DNA from: Fibrobacter sp. UBA4223
GTDB taxonomy: Bacteria > Fibrobacterota > Fibrobacteria > Fibrobacterales > Fibrobacteraceae
DNA: 64,000 nt
NCBI GenBank assembly: GCA_002382975.1
Contig: DFTB01000013.1
Location: forward strand, 22,282-86,281
Reading direction: 5' to 3'
The translations under genes were made by a program, and so were the position numbers. Shown piece by piece: positions 45,016 to 52,412 of this stretch. The notes beneath the pieces were generated by a model, which was given only the letters and a program-made list of their open reading frames with translations, searched no databases and was not told the DNA's origin. How positions within the stretch are numbered: position 1 is the first letter of the stretch; each line of letters starts with the position of its first letter.

Positions 45016-45867
45016 ATGGGTGATATTTCCTCACGCTTGAATGTTTTGATCCGACTTTTTATAGATCCCCAAAATGTAAAAAATGAATTGGACCCTTTTC
45101 CAGACCTCAAAAGTAAGTATCCAGAATTCATAGAGGAACATAAAAAACTATTTAAAACAAGTATTCTTGGTAAAAAAGATTCCATGGAGTGTGCAATTTA
45201 TAACGAATTTTCGTTACAACATGAGCTGGGTATTTTTTTGAGAAAAGAACTAGAACCGTTTCCATTTGGATTTAAAGTCCAATTTGAGAGAAACATCGAA
45301 AATTTTTTTCAAATTCCTGCAAACCTTAATGGGAAAGAAAGAACAGATTGGATAAAAGCGGAACAAAAAAAATTTTGCAAACACGAAATGGACATACTCA
45401 TTTTTAAAACCTTTGACCTAGATTCGGAAAAGTATGCGATAGAATTGAAGTATCCCAAAAACGGACAATACCCAGAGCAGATGTATTCTTTCATAAAAGA
45501 TATTAAGTTTATGGAACAAGTTAACGAAAAGTTCAACATCAAAACATTTGTTCTCACACTTGTCGATGATAAAACATATTATATGAAAACAGGAAAGGAA
45601 AAAGACAAAAGTATATACTGGTATTTTAGGAGCGAAAACGATACGGAAAAAAGTGAAACAATAACGGCAAAACAAGGTATTGAAGAAAATACTACAATTC
45701 AAAAACCTACAGGAAATAAAGCGAAAAATGATAATGAAAGTGATGAAAAATGGATGGAAATAAAACTGGACAACCCATACAAAAAAGTCGAATGGAAAAG
45801 TATTTTAAACTCTGATTTAAAAAACTATAGATACTATTTTTTTGAAATACCACCGAAGAAAAAATAA
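45016..45867 (+). CDS. PD-(D/E)XK-type protein, paralogue of the gene at 29464
   Basis: The protein (283 aa) has the same likely nuclease core as the 29464 gene: YNEFSLQHELG (Glu 70), HEMDI (Asp 126) and YAIELKYP (Glu 143, Lys 145). The C-terminal part has a Lys/Glu/Asn-rich linker (about residues 205-245) and a shared ending YRYYFFEIP. It is AT-rich. AAGGAG precedes the ATG at 45016; an in-frame ATG at 44992 has no site. Unlike its paralogue, it stands alone on the plus strand, convergent with the MoxR-VWA operon. Confidence 0.7.
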   Translation: MGDISSRLNVLIRLFIDPQNVKNELDPFPDLKSKYPEFIEEHKKLFKTSILGKKDSMECAIYNEFSLQHELGIFLRKELEPFPFGFKVQFERNIENFFQIPANLNGKERTDWIKAEQKKFCKHEMDILIFKTFDLDSEKYAIELKYPKNGQYPEQMYSFIKDIKFMEQVNEKFNIKTFVLTLVDDKTYYMKTGKEKDKSIYWYFRSENDTEKSETITAKQGIEENTTIQKPTGNKAKNDNESDEKWMEIKLDNPYKKVEWKSILNSDLKNYRYYFFEIPPKKK

Positions 45868-45896
45868 AGGAATTCCCCTTCCTTATTCCTTTTTTC
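45867..45896 (+). terminator. Terminator between convergent genes at 45.9 kb
   Basis: AAGGAAT, an 11-nt loop and ATTCCTT form a 7-bp stem followed by TTTTT. It starts at the stop codon of the plus-strand gene. Confidence 0.7.
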
Positions 45897-45900
45897 ATAG

Positions 45901-46776
45901 TTACTTCTTCTCATATTCCGTGCCCTTAATCCAGCGAATGTCCGTGCCGTAATTCACGATGTTTACGGCGTAAGGGGCCTGTTCCAGTAGTTGTTCAATC
46001 TGCTTGGCCACATTCAGGATTTCGGGAATCTTGTTTGTAAAATTGTTCCGGTTCAGGGTAATTTCAATCATCCGGCGTTTTTTCATCTTGATGCGCAGAA
46101 TGTAGCGCCCCGGCACACCGCCGGTACCAAAATTCTTGTACTCGCTTTCCAAGTTCCATTCGTAACCAGTCTGTGCCATCAGTTGCGGCACGATGGTCTC
46201 GATGCTCTTCGACGCCATTTCCGCAAGTTTCCTCTGCTTCTCCATCTCGAGCTTTTTCTGTTCGACGATTTTTTCAGCCCCTTCCTTATACTCACGGTAT
46301 TTTTCGGTAAATGCACGAATGTTTTCCAGAGTGCCGTCTATGTCTAAATTGGGTATGTTTTCAACCGACACATGGGTAAAATTGTGCCATTGCAGTCCGA
46401 TTTTACTGTTAAGAAAAACATTGGCCTTTCCCGTTTCCTGGTTTATGGTTAGCGAAATGTTGATTTTTCCCCTTTCCCTAACTGTTTTTGGGCTCAATTT
46501 CATCTGAACAACAGAAATTTTTTGACCGACTTTAGACCTAAAAAGTGTATGAAGGAGCTTTGACGAATTGGCCTTGGACAAATTCGTGATTTCACAAGAG
46601 AAGTCATCCAATGTCCGGCTGAAGCTTTTCCACTTATAAATGAGCGTATTTGCATCCTTTAGGTTCGTGGCAGAACCCGAGTCATCCGTCTTGGGAATGC
46701 CCTTGACAATTTCGCGCCAGTATTCTTCTAGCAATTCTACCAGGTTTTTGTTTTGAAGTTTCTTGGCCGGCATCAT
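45901..46776 (-). CDS. Unknown protein of the MoxR-VWA operon, paralogue of the 49155 gene
   Basis: The protein (291 aa) is homologous along its length to the 251-aa product at the other end of the operon: YWREIVKGI (19-27) matches YWEKLVGGI, and the C-terminal GYEWNL (204-209), LRIKMKK and TLNRNNFT blocks match GYEWDL, LRIGMGK and TLNGKNFT. A coiled-coil helix (about 155-190) lies in the middle of both. Family unrecognised. Its start overlaps the VWA gene stop (ATGA), so translation is coupled. An AAGGAG lies just upstream and fits an alternative start at 46773 slightly better. Confidence 0.78.
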   Translation of the reverse strand: MMPAKKLQNKNLVELLEEYWREIVKGIPKTDDSGSATNLKDANTLIYKWKSFSRTLDDFSCEITNLSKANSSKLLHTLFRSKVGQKISVVQMKLSPKTVRERGKINISLTINQETGKANVFLNSKIGLQWHNFTHVSVENIPNLDIDGTLENIRAFTEKYREYKEGAEKIVEQKKLEMEKQRKLAEMASKSIETIVPQLMAQTGYEWNLESEYKNFGTGGVPGRYILRIKMKKRRMIEITLNRNNFTNKIPEILNVAKQIEQLLEQAPYAVNIVNYGTDIRWIKGTEYEKK

Positions 46777-48068
46777 TCACTCCTTGGAATAAAGGTAACA
46801 CGATTACGCTTCATGTTACGGATCCACCCTCCGCTCTTTTCGTAGCATTGCCTGCTGCACAGCACCCACAGCACGTCGATGGGGCGCTTGGTGCTGAATT
46901 TCGGAGGCGGGGCGTAACCGTCGGTAACGTAGATGAGGCCGTCGTATTCGGGGTGTTCGCAGTAGTAGTCGGCAGCGGGCTGAAAACTCGTGCCGCCCCG
47001 GCCCATAATCTTCACCGTTTTGCGGGCCTTCTTGAGCGGCTCGATTTCGCCCTGGATTTGGGCGTCAAACTGCAACACGTCCAGTTTCTCGACTCCGTAT
47101 TTGAAAAGGCGGTTGATGACCGAAAAGAAAAATTGCAGGCTCTTGTCGGTAACGGACCCGCTCACGTCCACTGCGATAAGCAAGTTCGTTGAGAGTTCAT
47201 AGCGGCTACCCATGGCGTCAAAACCGAAGCGGCGGTTGGGCCGCATGCGCGTGAGGCGCCGTTTGCTCGAGATGACCGATGTCTTGAACAGGCTCAGCAT
47301 CTTGCGGTAGTCCATGTCGACCTTCAGGCTTGCCTTGATGAGTCCCTGCAACTTCCCCGGAATCGACCCCCACGTATTACTTTCAGTAGCGACTTCGATA
47401 AACTCGTTTATACTGCAGCACGCCTCCTCGTTATCTTCCCAGAGTTCCGAGATTTGCGAGTCGCGCTGTTCCTGCGAATTGCCGGCGCCTTGTCCACCAG
47501 GACTGCCATCGGAACCGCCGCCGTTCCGACCAGAACTTTCGCCGTCTTGACCGGCACTCTCGCCGCCTTGCCCGCCATTGCCCTGCGCATCTTCGCCCTG
47601 TTCGAACTTGTCGTCCGATTGCTGCGGCTCGCCGCCAGACTTTCCCGAATTCGGGGCCGCATTTTGCAGGAGCAGATTGTAATACTCTTCGAAACACAGC
47701 CCGCCAGGGAGCCCCAGTTCCACCCCGCTCATCTGCTTCTTCACTTCGCGCGATACATCGTACACGTCCGCAATCGTTATATTGCTCGCCATGGTCAGCA
47801 GCGCCTTCGCGGCAAAAGGCGGCTGCCGCTGGTAGGGGTGCTTGAGCAATATGCGGAACATCTCGATTTTCATGTATTCTGCCAGCACGTCGTCTGCAAT
47901 CTTGTCCAGGATTTTCGGGGAGAATTCCACCTTCATGTTGCCGGTTCTCATCGGCACATCAATCGAGTTGTTCTCCACGAATTCGTGACTGCAATAAACC
48001 GCAAATAGCAACGGCTCCGTCAGGAACCACCGCTCGCCGATTTTCTTTATTCTGTCCAAGGCGTTCAT
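46773..48068 (-). CDS. VWA-like DUF2201 protein, MoxR partner
   Basis: The 431-aa protein matches the DUF2201 layout. An N-terminal metallopeptidase-like domain comes first (about residues 1-125), then a Gly/Ser/Gln-rich linker (about 140-205) and a C-terminal von Willebrand A-like domain with an intact metal-binding DVSGS motif (301-305) and a later VTDGY. In DUF2201 proteins the N-terminal domain usually has an HExxH-type motif; here the matching place reads EMFRILLKHPYQRQP, so the zinc motif looks lost and the domain is probably not catalytic. It follows the MoxR gene by 7 bp, the usual pairing. Confidence 0.85.
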   Translation of the reverse strand: MNALDRIKKIGERWFLTEPLLFAVYCSHEFVENNSIDVPMRTGNMKVEFSPKILDKIADDVLAEYMKIEMFRILLKHPYQRQPPFAAKALLTMASNITIADVYDVSREVKKQMSGVELGLPGGLCFEEYYNLLLQNAAPNSGKSGGEPQQSDDKFEQGEDAQGNGGQGGESAGQDGESSGRNGGGSDGSPGGQGAGNSQEQRDSQISELWEDNEEACCSINEFIEVATESNTWGSIPGKLQGLIKASLKVDMDYRKMLSLFKTSVISSKRRLTRMRPNRRFGFDAMGSRYELSTNLLIAVDVSGSVTDKSLQFFFSVINRLFKYGVEKLDVLQFDAQIQGEIEPLKKARKTVKIMGRGGTSFQPAADYYCEHPEYDGLIYVTDGYAPPPKFSTKRPIDVLWVLCSRQCYEKSGGWIRNMKRNRVTFIPRSE

Positions 48069-48075
48069 ACCGACC

Positions 48076-49146
48076 TTAAATCGACTGGACGAATTGCGTG
48101 ATTTTCTTGTACAGATCAGGGCACTTCATGATGACAAGCGTCATGGTGGTCGGATACATCGAGGAGGTATACAGGTTCGCGAAATGCGCCTGTGCCTCGC
48201 GTAATTTTTCCTCCGAAAGGAAGTCAAAGTATGCGGCGAAGTTCTCCGTCACCTTCGTTTCATCCTTTCCGTTGTAACCCTTCGTCTCGATGAATCGAAA
48301 CATAGACTCATTCACGGAGGCGAGTTCCGGCGTGGTGCACTTCTTGATTGCCGACTTCTGCTTTTCGAAATCACCCAGCAGTATATCCTTCGCGCTGGGG
48401 AGCCTCTTCTGGTTGATAGTTGCGAAGAACTTCGATGCGGCAGGCATCCCGATGATGCCCGCAATGACGCTCTTTAAAAGTGGCGTCACTTCGTTTGTCT
48501 GCAACACCTTCGAGACGCGTTCCCAGCCGCGCCTGTCGGGCGACTTTTCGAGCCCCTGGTCCTCGCGGGTAAAGGCGGCACCGTCCAGCATATCCGGGTT
48601 TTCCGAGATAAAGTCGATGACGCGGCTGTCGAGTTTCGCCTTCGCCGCCCACAAGAGCCATTCCTGTGCAGTAGGCTTGAATTCGTAGATGTTAAAACGG
48701 CTCACCAGCGCCGGATCCAAGTCCGTAAGCTGATATTCCTCACCGTCGTTTACCGCGCTAATCACGCGGGAACCCTCGGGCAACTTGCGGCCCGCCAAGG
48801 TGCGGTTCAGCGTCAGGTCCATAATGGTCTGCAACACCTCGGGGCGGGCACGGTTCAGTTCGTCCAAAAACAGTACCACCGGCTTGCCGTCCGTCGGGAA
48901 CCAGTAGGGCGGCATAAAAATGGTCTTGCCTGTAGCCTCGTCGAGTCGCGGAAGGCCAATCAGGTCGCCTGGGTCACTCATCTGCCCGAGAAACAGGATT
49001 ACAACACGCTCGCCCCGGGCCGTAAAGAACCGCTCCAGAATCTGCGACTTGCCGATCCCGTGCTTGCCAGTGAGCATTATGTTCTGCGATGCGGGTGTCG
49101 CCGCCAGCAGCTTTTCCAATTCATTTGCGTTTATTCTAACCGCCAT
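48076..49146 (-). CDS. MoxR-type AAA+ ATPase
   Basis: The 356-aa protein is a MoxR-family AAA+ ATPase: Walker A GKHGIGKS (27-34), a DPGDLIGLPR block, Walker B VVLFLDELNRA (from 90), then sensor 1 VISAVNDG and DPALVSRF. The C-terminal about 150 residues are helical and more divergent. MoxR proteins act as chaperones that remodel or activate a target together with a VWA partner, which is the next gene. A strong AGAGG precedes the ATG at 49146. It lies 8 bp after the 49155 gene in the same operon. Confidence 0.88.
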   Translation of the reverse strand: MAVRINANELEKLLAATPASQNIMLTGKHGIGKSQILERFFTARGERVVILFLGQMSDPGDLIGLPRLDEATGKTIFMPPYWFPTDGKPVVLFLDELNRARPEVLQTIMDLTLNRTLAGRKLPEGSRVISAVNDGEEYQLTDLDPALVSRFNIYEFKPTAQEWLLWAAKAKLDSRVIDFISENPDMLDGAAFTREDQGLEKSPDRRGWERVSKVLQTNEVTPLLKSVIAGIIGMPAASKFFATINQKRLPSAKDILLGDFEKQKSAIKKCTTPELASVNESMFRFIETKGYNGKDETKVTENFAAYFDFLSEEKLREAQAHFANLYTSSMYPTTMTLVIMKCPDLYKKITQFVQSI

Positions 49147-49154
49147 ATAATCCT

Positions 49155-49910
49155 CTATAGCTTTACCAACTCTTTATTCATCGAAATATCTACCGGAAAT
49201 GTCAAATTTTTAAGCAAATTTTCGATATTTTGGAGCGTTTCTTCCAAAACAGGGAGCCTTCTGGTGAAATTTTTGCCATTTAATGTCATTTCAACAAGTT
49301 TTTTCTTCCCCATCCCTATCCTCAAGGCAAAATAGTTCCCCTTGTCCACCAAATCCCATTCGTAACCCAATGGCGTCAAGATCTGAGAAACACCCGCCTT
49401 TATGCTCGCTTTTGTCATTTGTTCAATCTTGAGCCTTTTTTCAAACTCGATTTTCTCTTGTTCAAGGCCCACAAGGTGTACCGGGTAGTTATTGATGAAG
49501 GCCTCAAAATTTTTCATGGTCTGCTGTAAATCGCAGGTCGCAGACCGCACAAGAATCGTTGGCAAACCATTATGCTTGAAACTCACATAAAGACTTGCAG
49601 AACTCATGAAAAATTCAAGCACGACATCTCTTGATTCCAACAGCTCAATTATCCAGATTCCACTGACTCTGTCGCCCCGTTGGAACAGGTCTCCTGAGCT
49701 GTTCTTGAGCATACCGGGAACTTTCACTTTCAATATTTTGCACTTGCATTCCGGATGCCGACTCAATATCTCGTTATAGGCGCTAAGAATTTCCCCTTCG
49801 GAAGGGTAACTCCCCCGATCACCGGGAACAAAAATTCCACCTACTAATTTTTCCCAGTAATCATGTGCTATTTGACACCAAGAGGCTCGTGGACTCGTCT
49901 TCCTCAACAT
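49155..49910 (-). CDS. Unknown protein leading the MoxR-VWA operon
   Basis: The protein (251 aa) is the paralogue of the product at 45901: YWEKLVGGI (19-27), a coiled-coil around 150-170, then GYEWDL (182-187), LRIGMGKKK and TLNGKNFTRRLP. Its middle (about 55-145) is more divergent, so the two may bind different targets through a shared scaffold. No known domain is seen. GAGG precedes the ATG at 49910, and a CTGTCG-N11-TATATT site ends 18 bp upstream. It is the first of four genes. Confidence 0.78.
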   Translation of the reverse strand: MLRKTSPRASWCQIAHDYWEKLVGGIFVPGDRGSYPSEGEILSAYNEILSRHPECKCKILKVKVPGMLKNSSGDLFQRGDRVSGIWIIELLESRDVVLEFFMSSASLYVSFKHNGLPTILVRSATCDLQQTMKNFEAFINNYPVHLVGLEQEKIEFEKRLKIEQMTKASIKAGVSQILTPLGYEWDLVDKGNYFALRIGMGKKKLVEMTLNGKNFTRRLPVLEETLQNIENLLKNLTFPVDISMNKELVKL

Positions 49911-49928
49911 ATTGCAACCTCAACGAAG

Positions 49929-49951
49929 AATATAGCTTAGAAACGCGACAG
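49929..49951 (-). promoter_or_regulatory. CTGTCG-N11-TATATT promoter-like site (MoxR-VWA operon)
   Basis: On the minus strand CTGTCG (49946-49951) and TATATT (49929-49934) are 11 nt apart, 18 bp before the start codon. It differs from the other sites in one base. Confidence 0.65.
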
Positions 49952-50018
49952 ATAATGCCGCGTTAAATCAATCCAAAAATTCGTTGAAAACAGAGTTTTC
50001 GTCGGCTAAATCGCCGAC

Positions 50019-50345
50019 CTACCCGCCGGCGAGCTTTACTGTATAGCCCTTCTTTTCCAGTTCGGCTTTCAGAATGTTGCGCTTGTCGCCCTGGATTTCG
50101 ATGTTGAAATTCCTCACCGAGCCGCCTACCCCGCATTTCTGCTTGAGGGTGCGGGCCAGTTCCTTCAGGTCGTCTTCGTCCAGGGGGATGCCGGTCACGA
50201 CGCTTGCCATCTTGCCGCCACCCAACCGCTTGAGCTGGATTCGCACCACGCCGTCACCCTGGGGGCGCTCGGCCTTGGGCTTTTCTTCCTTGACGCGTCC
50301 GATACCGCTTGCAAAGACCAGCGTGGACCTATCTTCTATCGACAT
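50019..50345 (-). CDS. yciH: SUI1/eIF1-like translation factor (YciH)
   Basis: The protein (108 aa) has the SUI1 fold: VRIQLKRLGGGKMASVVTGIP, then LARTLKQKCGVGGSVRNFNIEIQGD and the C-terminal LEKKGYTVKLAGG. It is related to eukaryotic eIF1 and may affect start-codon selection. GGAGGCAAGG lies before the ATG at 50345; the longer frame from 50369 is poorly supported. The gene overlaps the 3' end of the small membrane protein gene by 17 bp. Confidence 0.93.
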   Translation of the reverse strand: MSIEDRSTLVFASGIGRVKEEKPKAERPQGDGVVRIQLKRLGGGKMASVVTGIPLDEDDLKELARTLKQKCGVGGSVRNFNIEIQGDKRNILKAELEKKGYTVKLAGG

Positions 50346-50520
50346 CCTTGCCTCCCCTGCCAAAAACAAACCCGAGAACCACGGCTACCAACACGTAAAA
50401 CAGCACCGCCGAAAGAAGCGCCACCATTTCGGAGCCGCTCCATTTTTCCACCTGCACAAAGAGCAGTACGGAGCACGGCATGGCCAAGAGGAAAATGATT
50501 CCAGGAAGCTTATTCTTCAT
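50329..50520 (-). CDS. Small two-helix membrane protein
   Basis: The 63-aa product has two hydrophobic helices (about residues 6-21 and 31-54) and a basic C-terminus (GRGGKDVDRR). The family is not recognised. Its stop lies inside the yciH start region, so ribosomes finishing it could restart on yciH. It may be a real small gene or only an upstream frame. Confidence 0.5.
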   Translation of the reverse strand: MKNKLPGIIFLLAMPCSVLLFVQVEKWSGSEMVALLSAVLFYVLVAVVLGFVFGRGGKDVDRR

Positions 50521-50545
50521 ATAAGGAAAGTTAGTTAGAGAAATG

Positions 50546-50602
50546 TGTAATGTGAGATGTGAAGTGTGTAATTAGTCATCACACATTCCACACTCCACAT
50601 TA
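50546..50602. repeat. Inverted low-complexity repeat near the xylanase 3' end
   Basis: TAATGTGAGATGTGAAGTGTGT and its imperfect inverse ACACATTCCACACTCCACATTA form a 22-nt stem with few mismatches. The right arm contains the xylanase stop codon, so it probably acts as that gene's terminator. Confidence 0.65.
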
Positions 50603-52243
50603 TTTCAATTCCACCATTTCGCTCTTGCCGTTGACCGTCACCTTGTACTTACCGGGGTAGCCGCGGAACTTCACGTTGCCATCAGCGTCAGCCTTGAACG
50701 TGCCGTTGGTGGTCCATACCTTGTGCCACAGGTCGTAAATCAGCTTGCCGGCAGGCTTTTCGCGACCGTCCATGGCCACGATACCGCCGTTCTTGACCCA
50801 GTGGCGGCCATCCCAGAATCCCCACAGCAAAATGCCTTCCACCGCCGGGTGGCTGAAGGCGATGCGCAGAATCATCTCGTAGCGCTTGGCCTGTTCCTCT
50901 TCGCCAAAATACATGCCTTTCTGCCAGTCGCCAAAGTCCAGCTCCGTAATCTTGATGGGGAGCCCCAGAGAACCAAGCCTATCCAGGCGGGCCTTGATAA
51001 AGGCCGGATTCAGCTGGCGGTCGCCAAAGTGGCACTGCACGCCGATACCGTGCACGGGGACTTTCCGGTCCAGCATTCCCTTGACCAAATCGTAGAAGCG
51101 TTCCGTCTCGCCGGCGGACACCACGTTGTATTCGTTGATGAACAGCCTGGCATCGGGGTCGGCACGGTGAGCCCACACGTGGGCGCTATCCAGCAGGTCC
51201 CAGCCGCACTTGTTGAAGATGTAGGGCTCGTGGAAAGCCTCGTTCCACACGTCGTATTCCTTGATACGGCCCTTGTATTCCGAAACGTCGCGGGTGATGC
51301 GGTCCTTGATCTTGCCCGCAATTTCCTTGCAGCTGCCCTGGTTGCCAAAGTGCTTGTCATAGCCGTAACCCTGATGTCCCCAGATAAGCGTGTGGGCGCG
51401 GAAGCCCCACTTGTAGGCATCGACGTAATCCAGGTACTGCTTGAATTCGTCGCGGCGGATCTTCCCTTTCTTGGGTTCGTATTCCGGCCACTTGAACTGG
51501 TTCTCGGGAACGCCGTACCAGAAATACTTGTTGGCAGTCTTACGGTACCAAGTCTCGATACTGTCCTTGCTGGCATTCAACGCAAGTGCCGTACCGAAGG
51601 GGAATGCATGACGCATGAGTTCCACCTTTACCTGGGCACCGGGAGCCGCCTTGAGGGTAAAGTCTTTTTTGCGGAGGCTGTCGATACGGGCGGCAGAACC
51701 GTTGTACCAGCTCATGTCATCAAGGCCTTCTACCTTCTCGATGGTCACGTCGTCCATCTGCATCCAGCCCTTGGCAAGGCCCACATGGAAAGTGACGTTG
51801 TTCAGACCGTAGCCTTTCTGGTCGGCGAGGAAAACCATGGAATAGGTTTTCCATTCGTTGGTAAGCAAGAAAGAGGCACTTTCCTTTTGGCGGTAGTCCG
51901 GAGGGCCGCCCTGCACAATGGCGTTGATGGGCATATTGCCCTTGGCCTTGAAGGTAAGAGTATAGTAGGTGGAATCGGCAAGCCACTTGGGCGGCTGCAA
52001 CTGCAGGCCCCAACTGGGGTTCGGAAGCTCGGTCACCGTGACCTTCACGCCTTCGCTGCCATCTACGCCAAGGCCTTTCTCGCCCAACTTGCCCTCGTAC
52101 TTGGCAGGGCCATCGGGATTGTTCCAGATATACCAGCCACCGTCGCCGTAGGCCAGGTCGCCGTTGTCCAGCACATTCTGGGCCAGGGCGAAAGCCGACA
52201 GGGCGCAAACACCGATTCCAACATTCCTAAAAACTTTAAACAT
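50600..52243 (-). CDS. GH10 endo-beta-1,4-xylanase with N-terminal carbohydrate-binding region
   Basis: The 547-aa protein has a signal peptide (ending ALAQN at about residue 22), a CBM4/9-like beta-sandwich (about 23-175, with WKTYSMVFLAD), a GH10 catalytic domain (about 205-500) and a short C-terminal beta module (about 510-547). The acid/base Glu is in DVWNEAF (335) and the nucleophile in ITELDFG (434). GH10 enzymes cleave the xylan backbone by a retaining mechanism. A secreted or surface-attached role in plant-cell-wall breakdown fits a fibre-degrading bacterium. It is monocistronic. Confidence 0.95.
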   Translation of the reverse strand: MFKVFRNVGIGVCALSAFALAQNVLDNGDLAYGDGGWYIWNNPDGPAKYEGKLGEKGLGVDGSEGVKVTVTELPNPSWGLQLQPPKWLADSTYYTLTFKAKGNMPINAIVQGGPPDYRQKESASFLLTNEWKTYSMVFLADQKGYGLNNVTFHVGLAKGWMQMDDVTIEKVEGLDDMSWYNGSAARIDSLRKKDFTLKAAPGAQVKVELMRHAFPFGTALALNASKDSIETWYRKTANKYFWYGVPENQFKWPEYEPKKGKIRRDEFKQYLDYVDAYKWGFRAHTLIWGHQGYGYDKHFGNQGSCKEIAGKIKDRITRDVSEYKGRIKEYDVWNEAFHEPYIFNKCGWDLLDSAHVWAHRADPDARLFINEYNVVSAGETERFYDLVKGMLDRKVPVHGIGVQCHFGDRQLNPAFIKARLDRLGSLGLPIKITELDFGDWQKGMYFGEEEQAKRYEMILRIAFSHPAVEGILLWGFWDGRHWVKNGGIVAMDGREKPAGKLIYDLWHKVWTTNGTFKADADGNVKFRGYPGKYKVTVNGKSEMVELK

Positions 52244-52323
52244 AAGCCGTTCCTTGCTTTTTTAGCAATATAATAAATGCTATTCACTTTTCAGGAATCC
52301 GTAGGCCCAAGCCCCCGCAGGTT

Positions 52324-52380
52324 TTTCACAATTCAAGATTGAAGGGCGCCGCCTAGGCAGCGCCCTTATTGTGAAGTTTT
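52324..52380. terminator. Double-stem hairpin between the NifA-like and xylanase genes
   Basis: An outer stem TTCACAAT/ATTGTGAA encloses an inner AGGGCGC/GCGCCCT stem and is flanked by T/A runs (GTTTTTC and GTTTTTG). It lies upstream of the xylanase start and just beyond the 3' end of the NifA-like gene, so it probably terminates the latter. Confidence 0.75.
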
Positions 52381-52412
52381 TGCTCCACTACATGACAAAG
52401 CAAGAATCAGCC

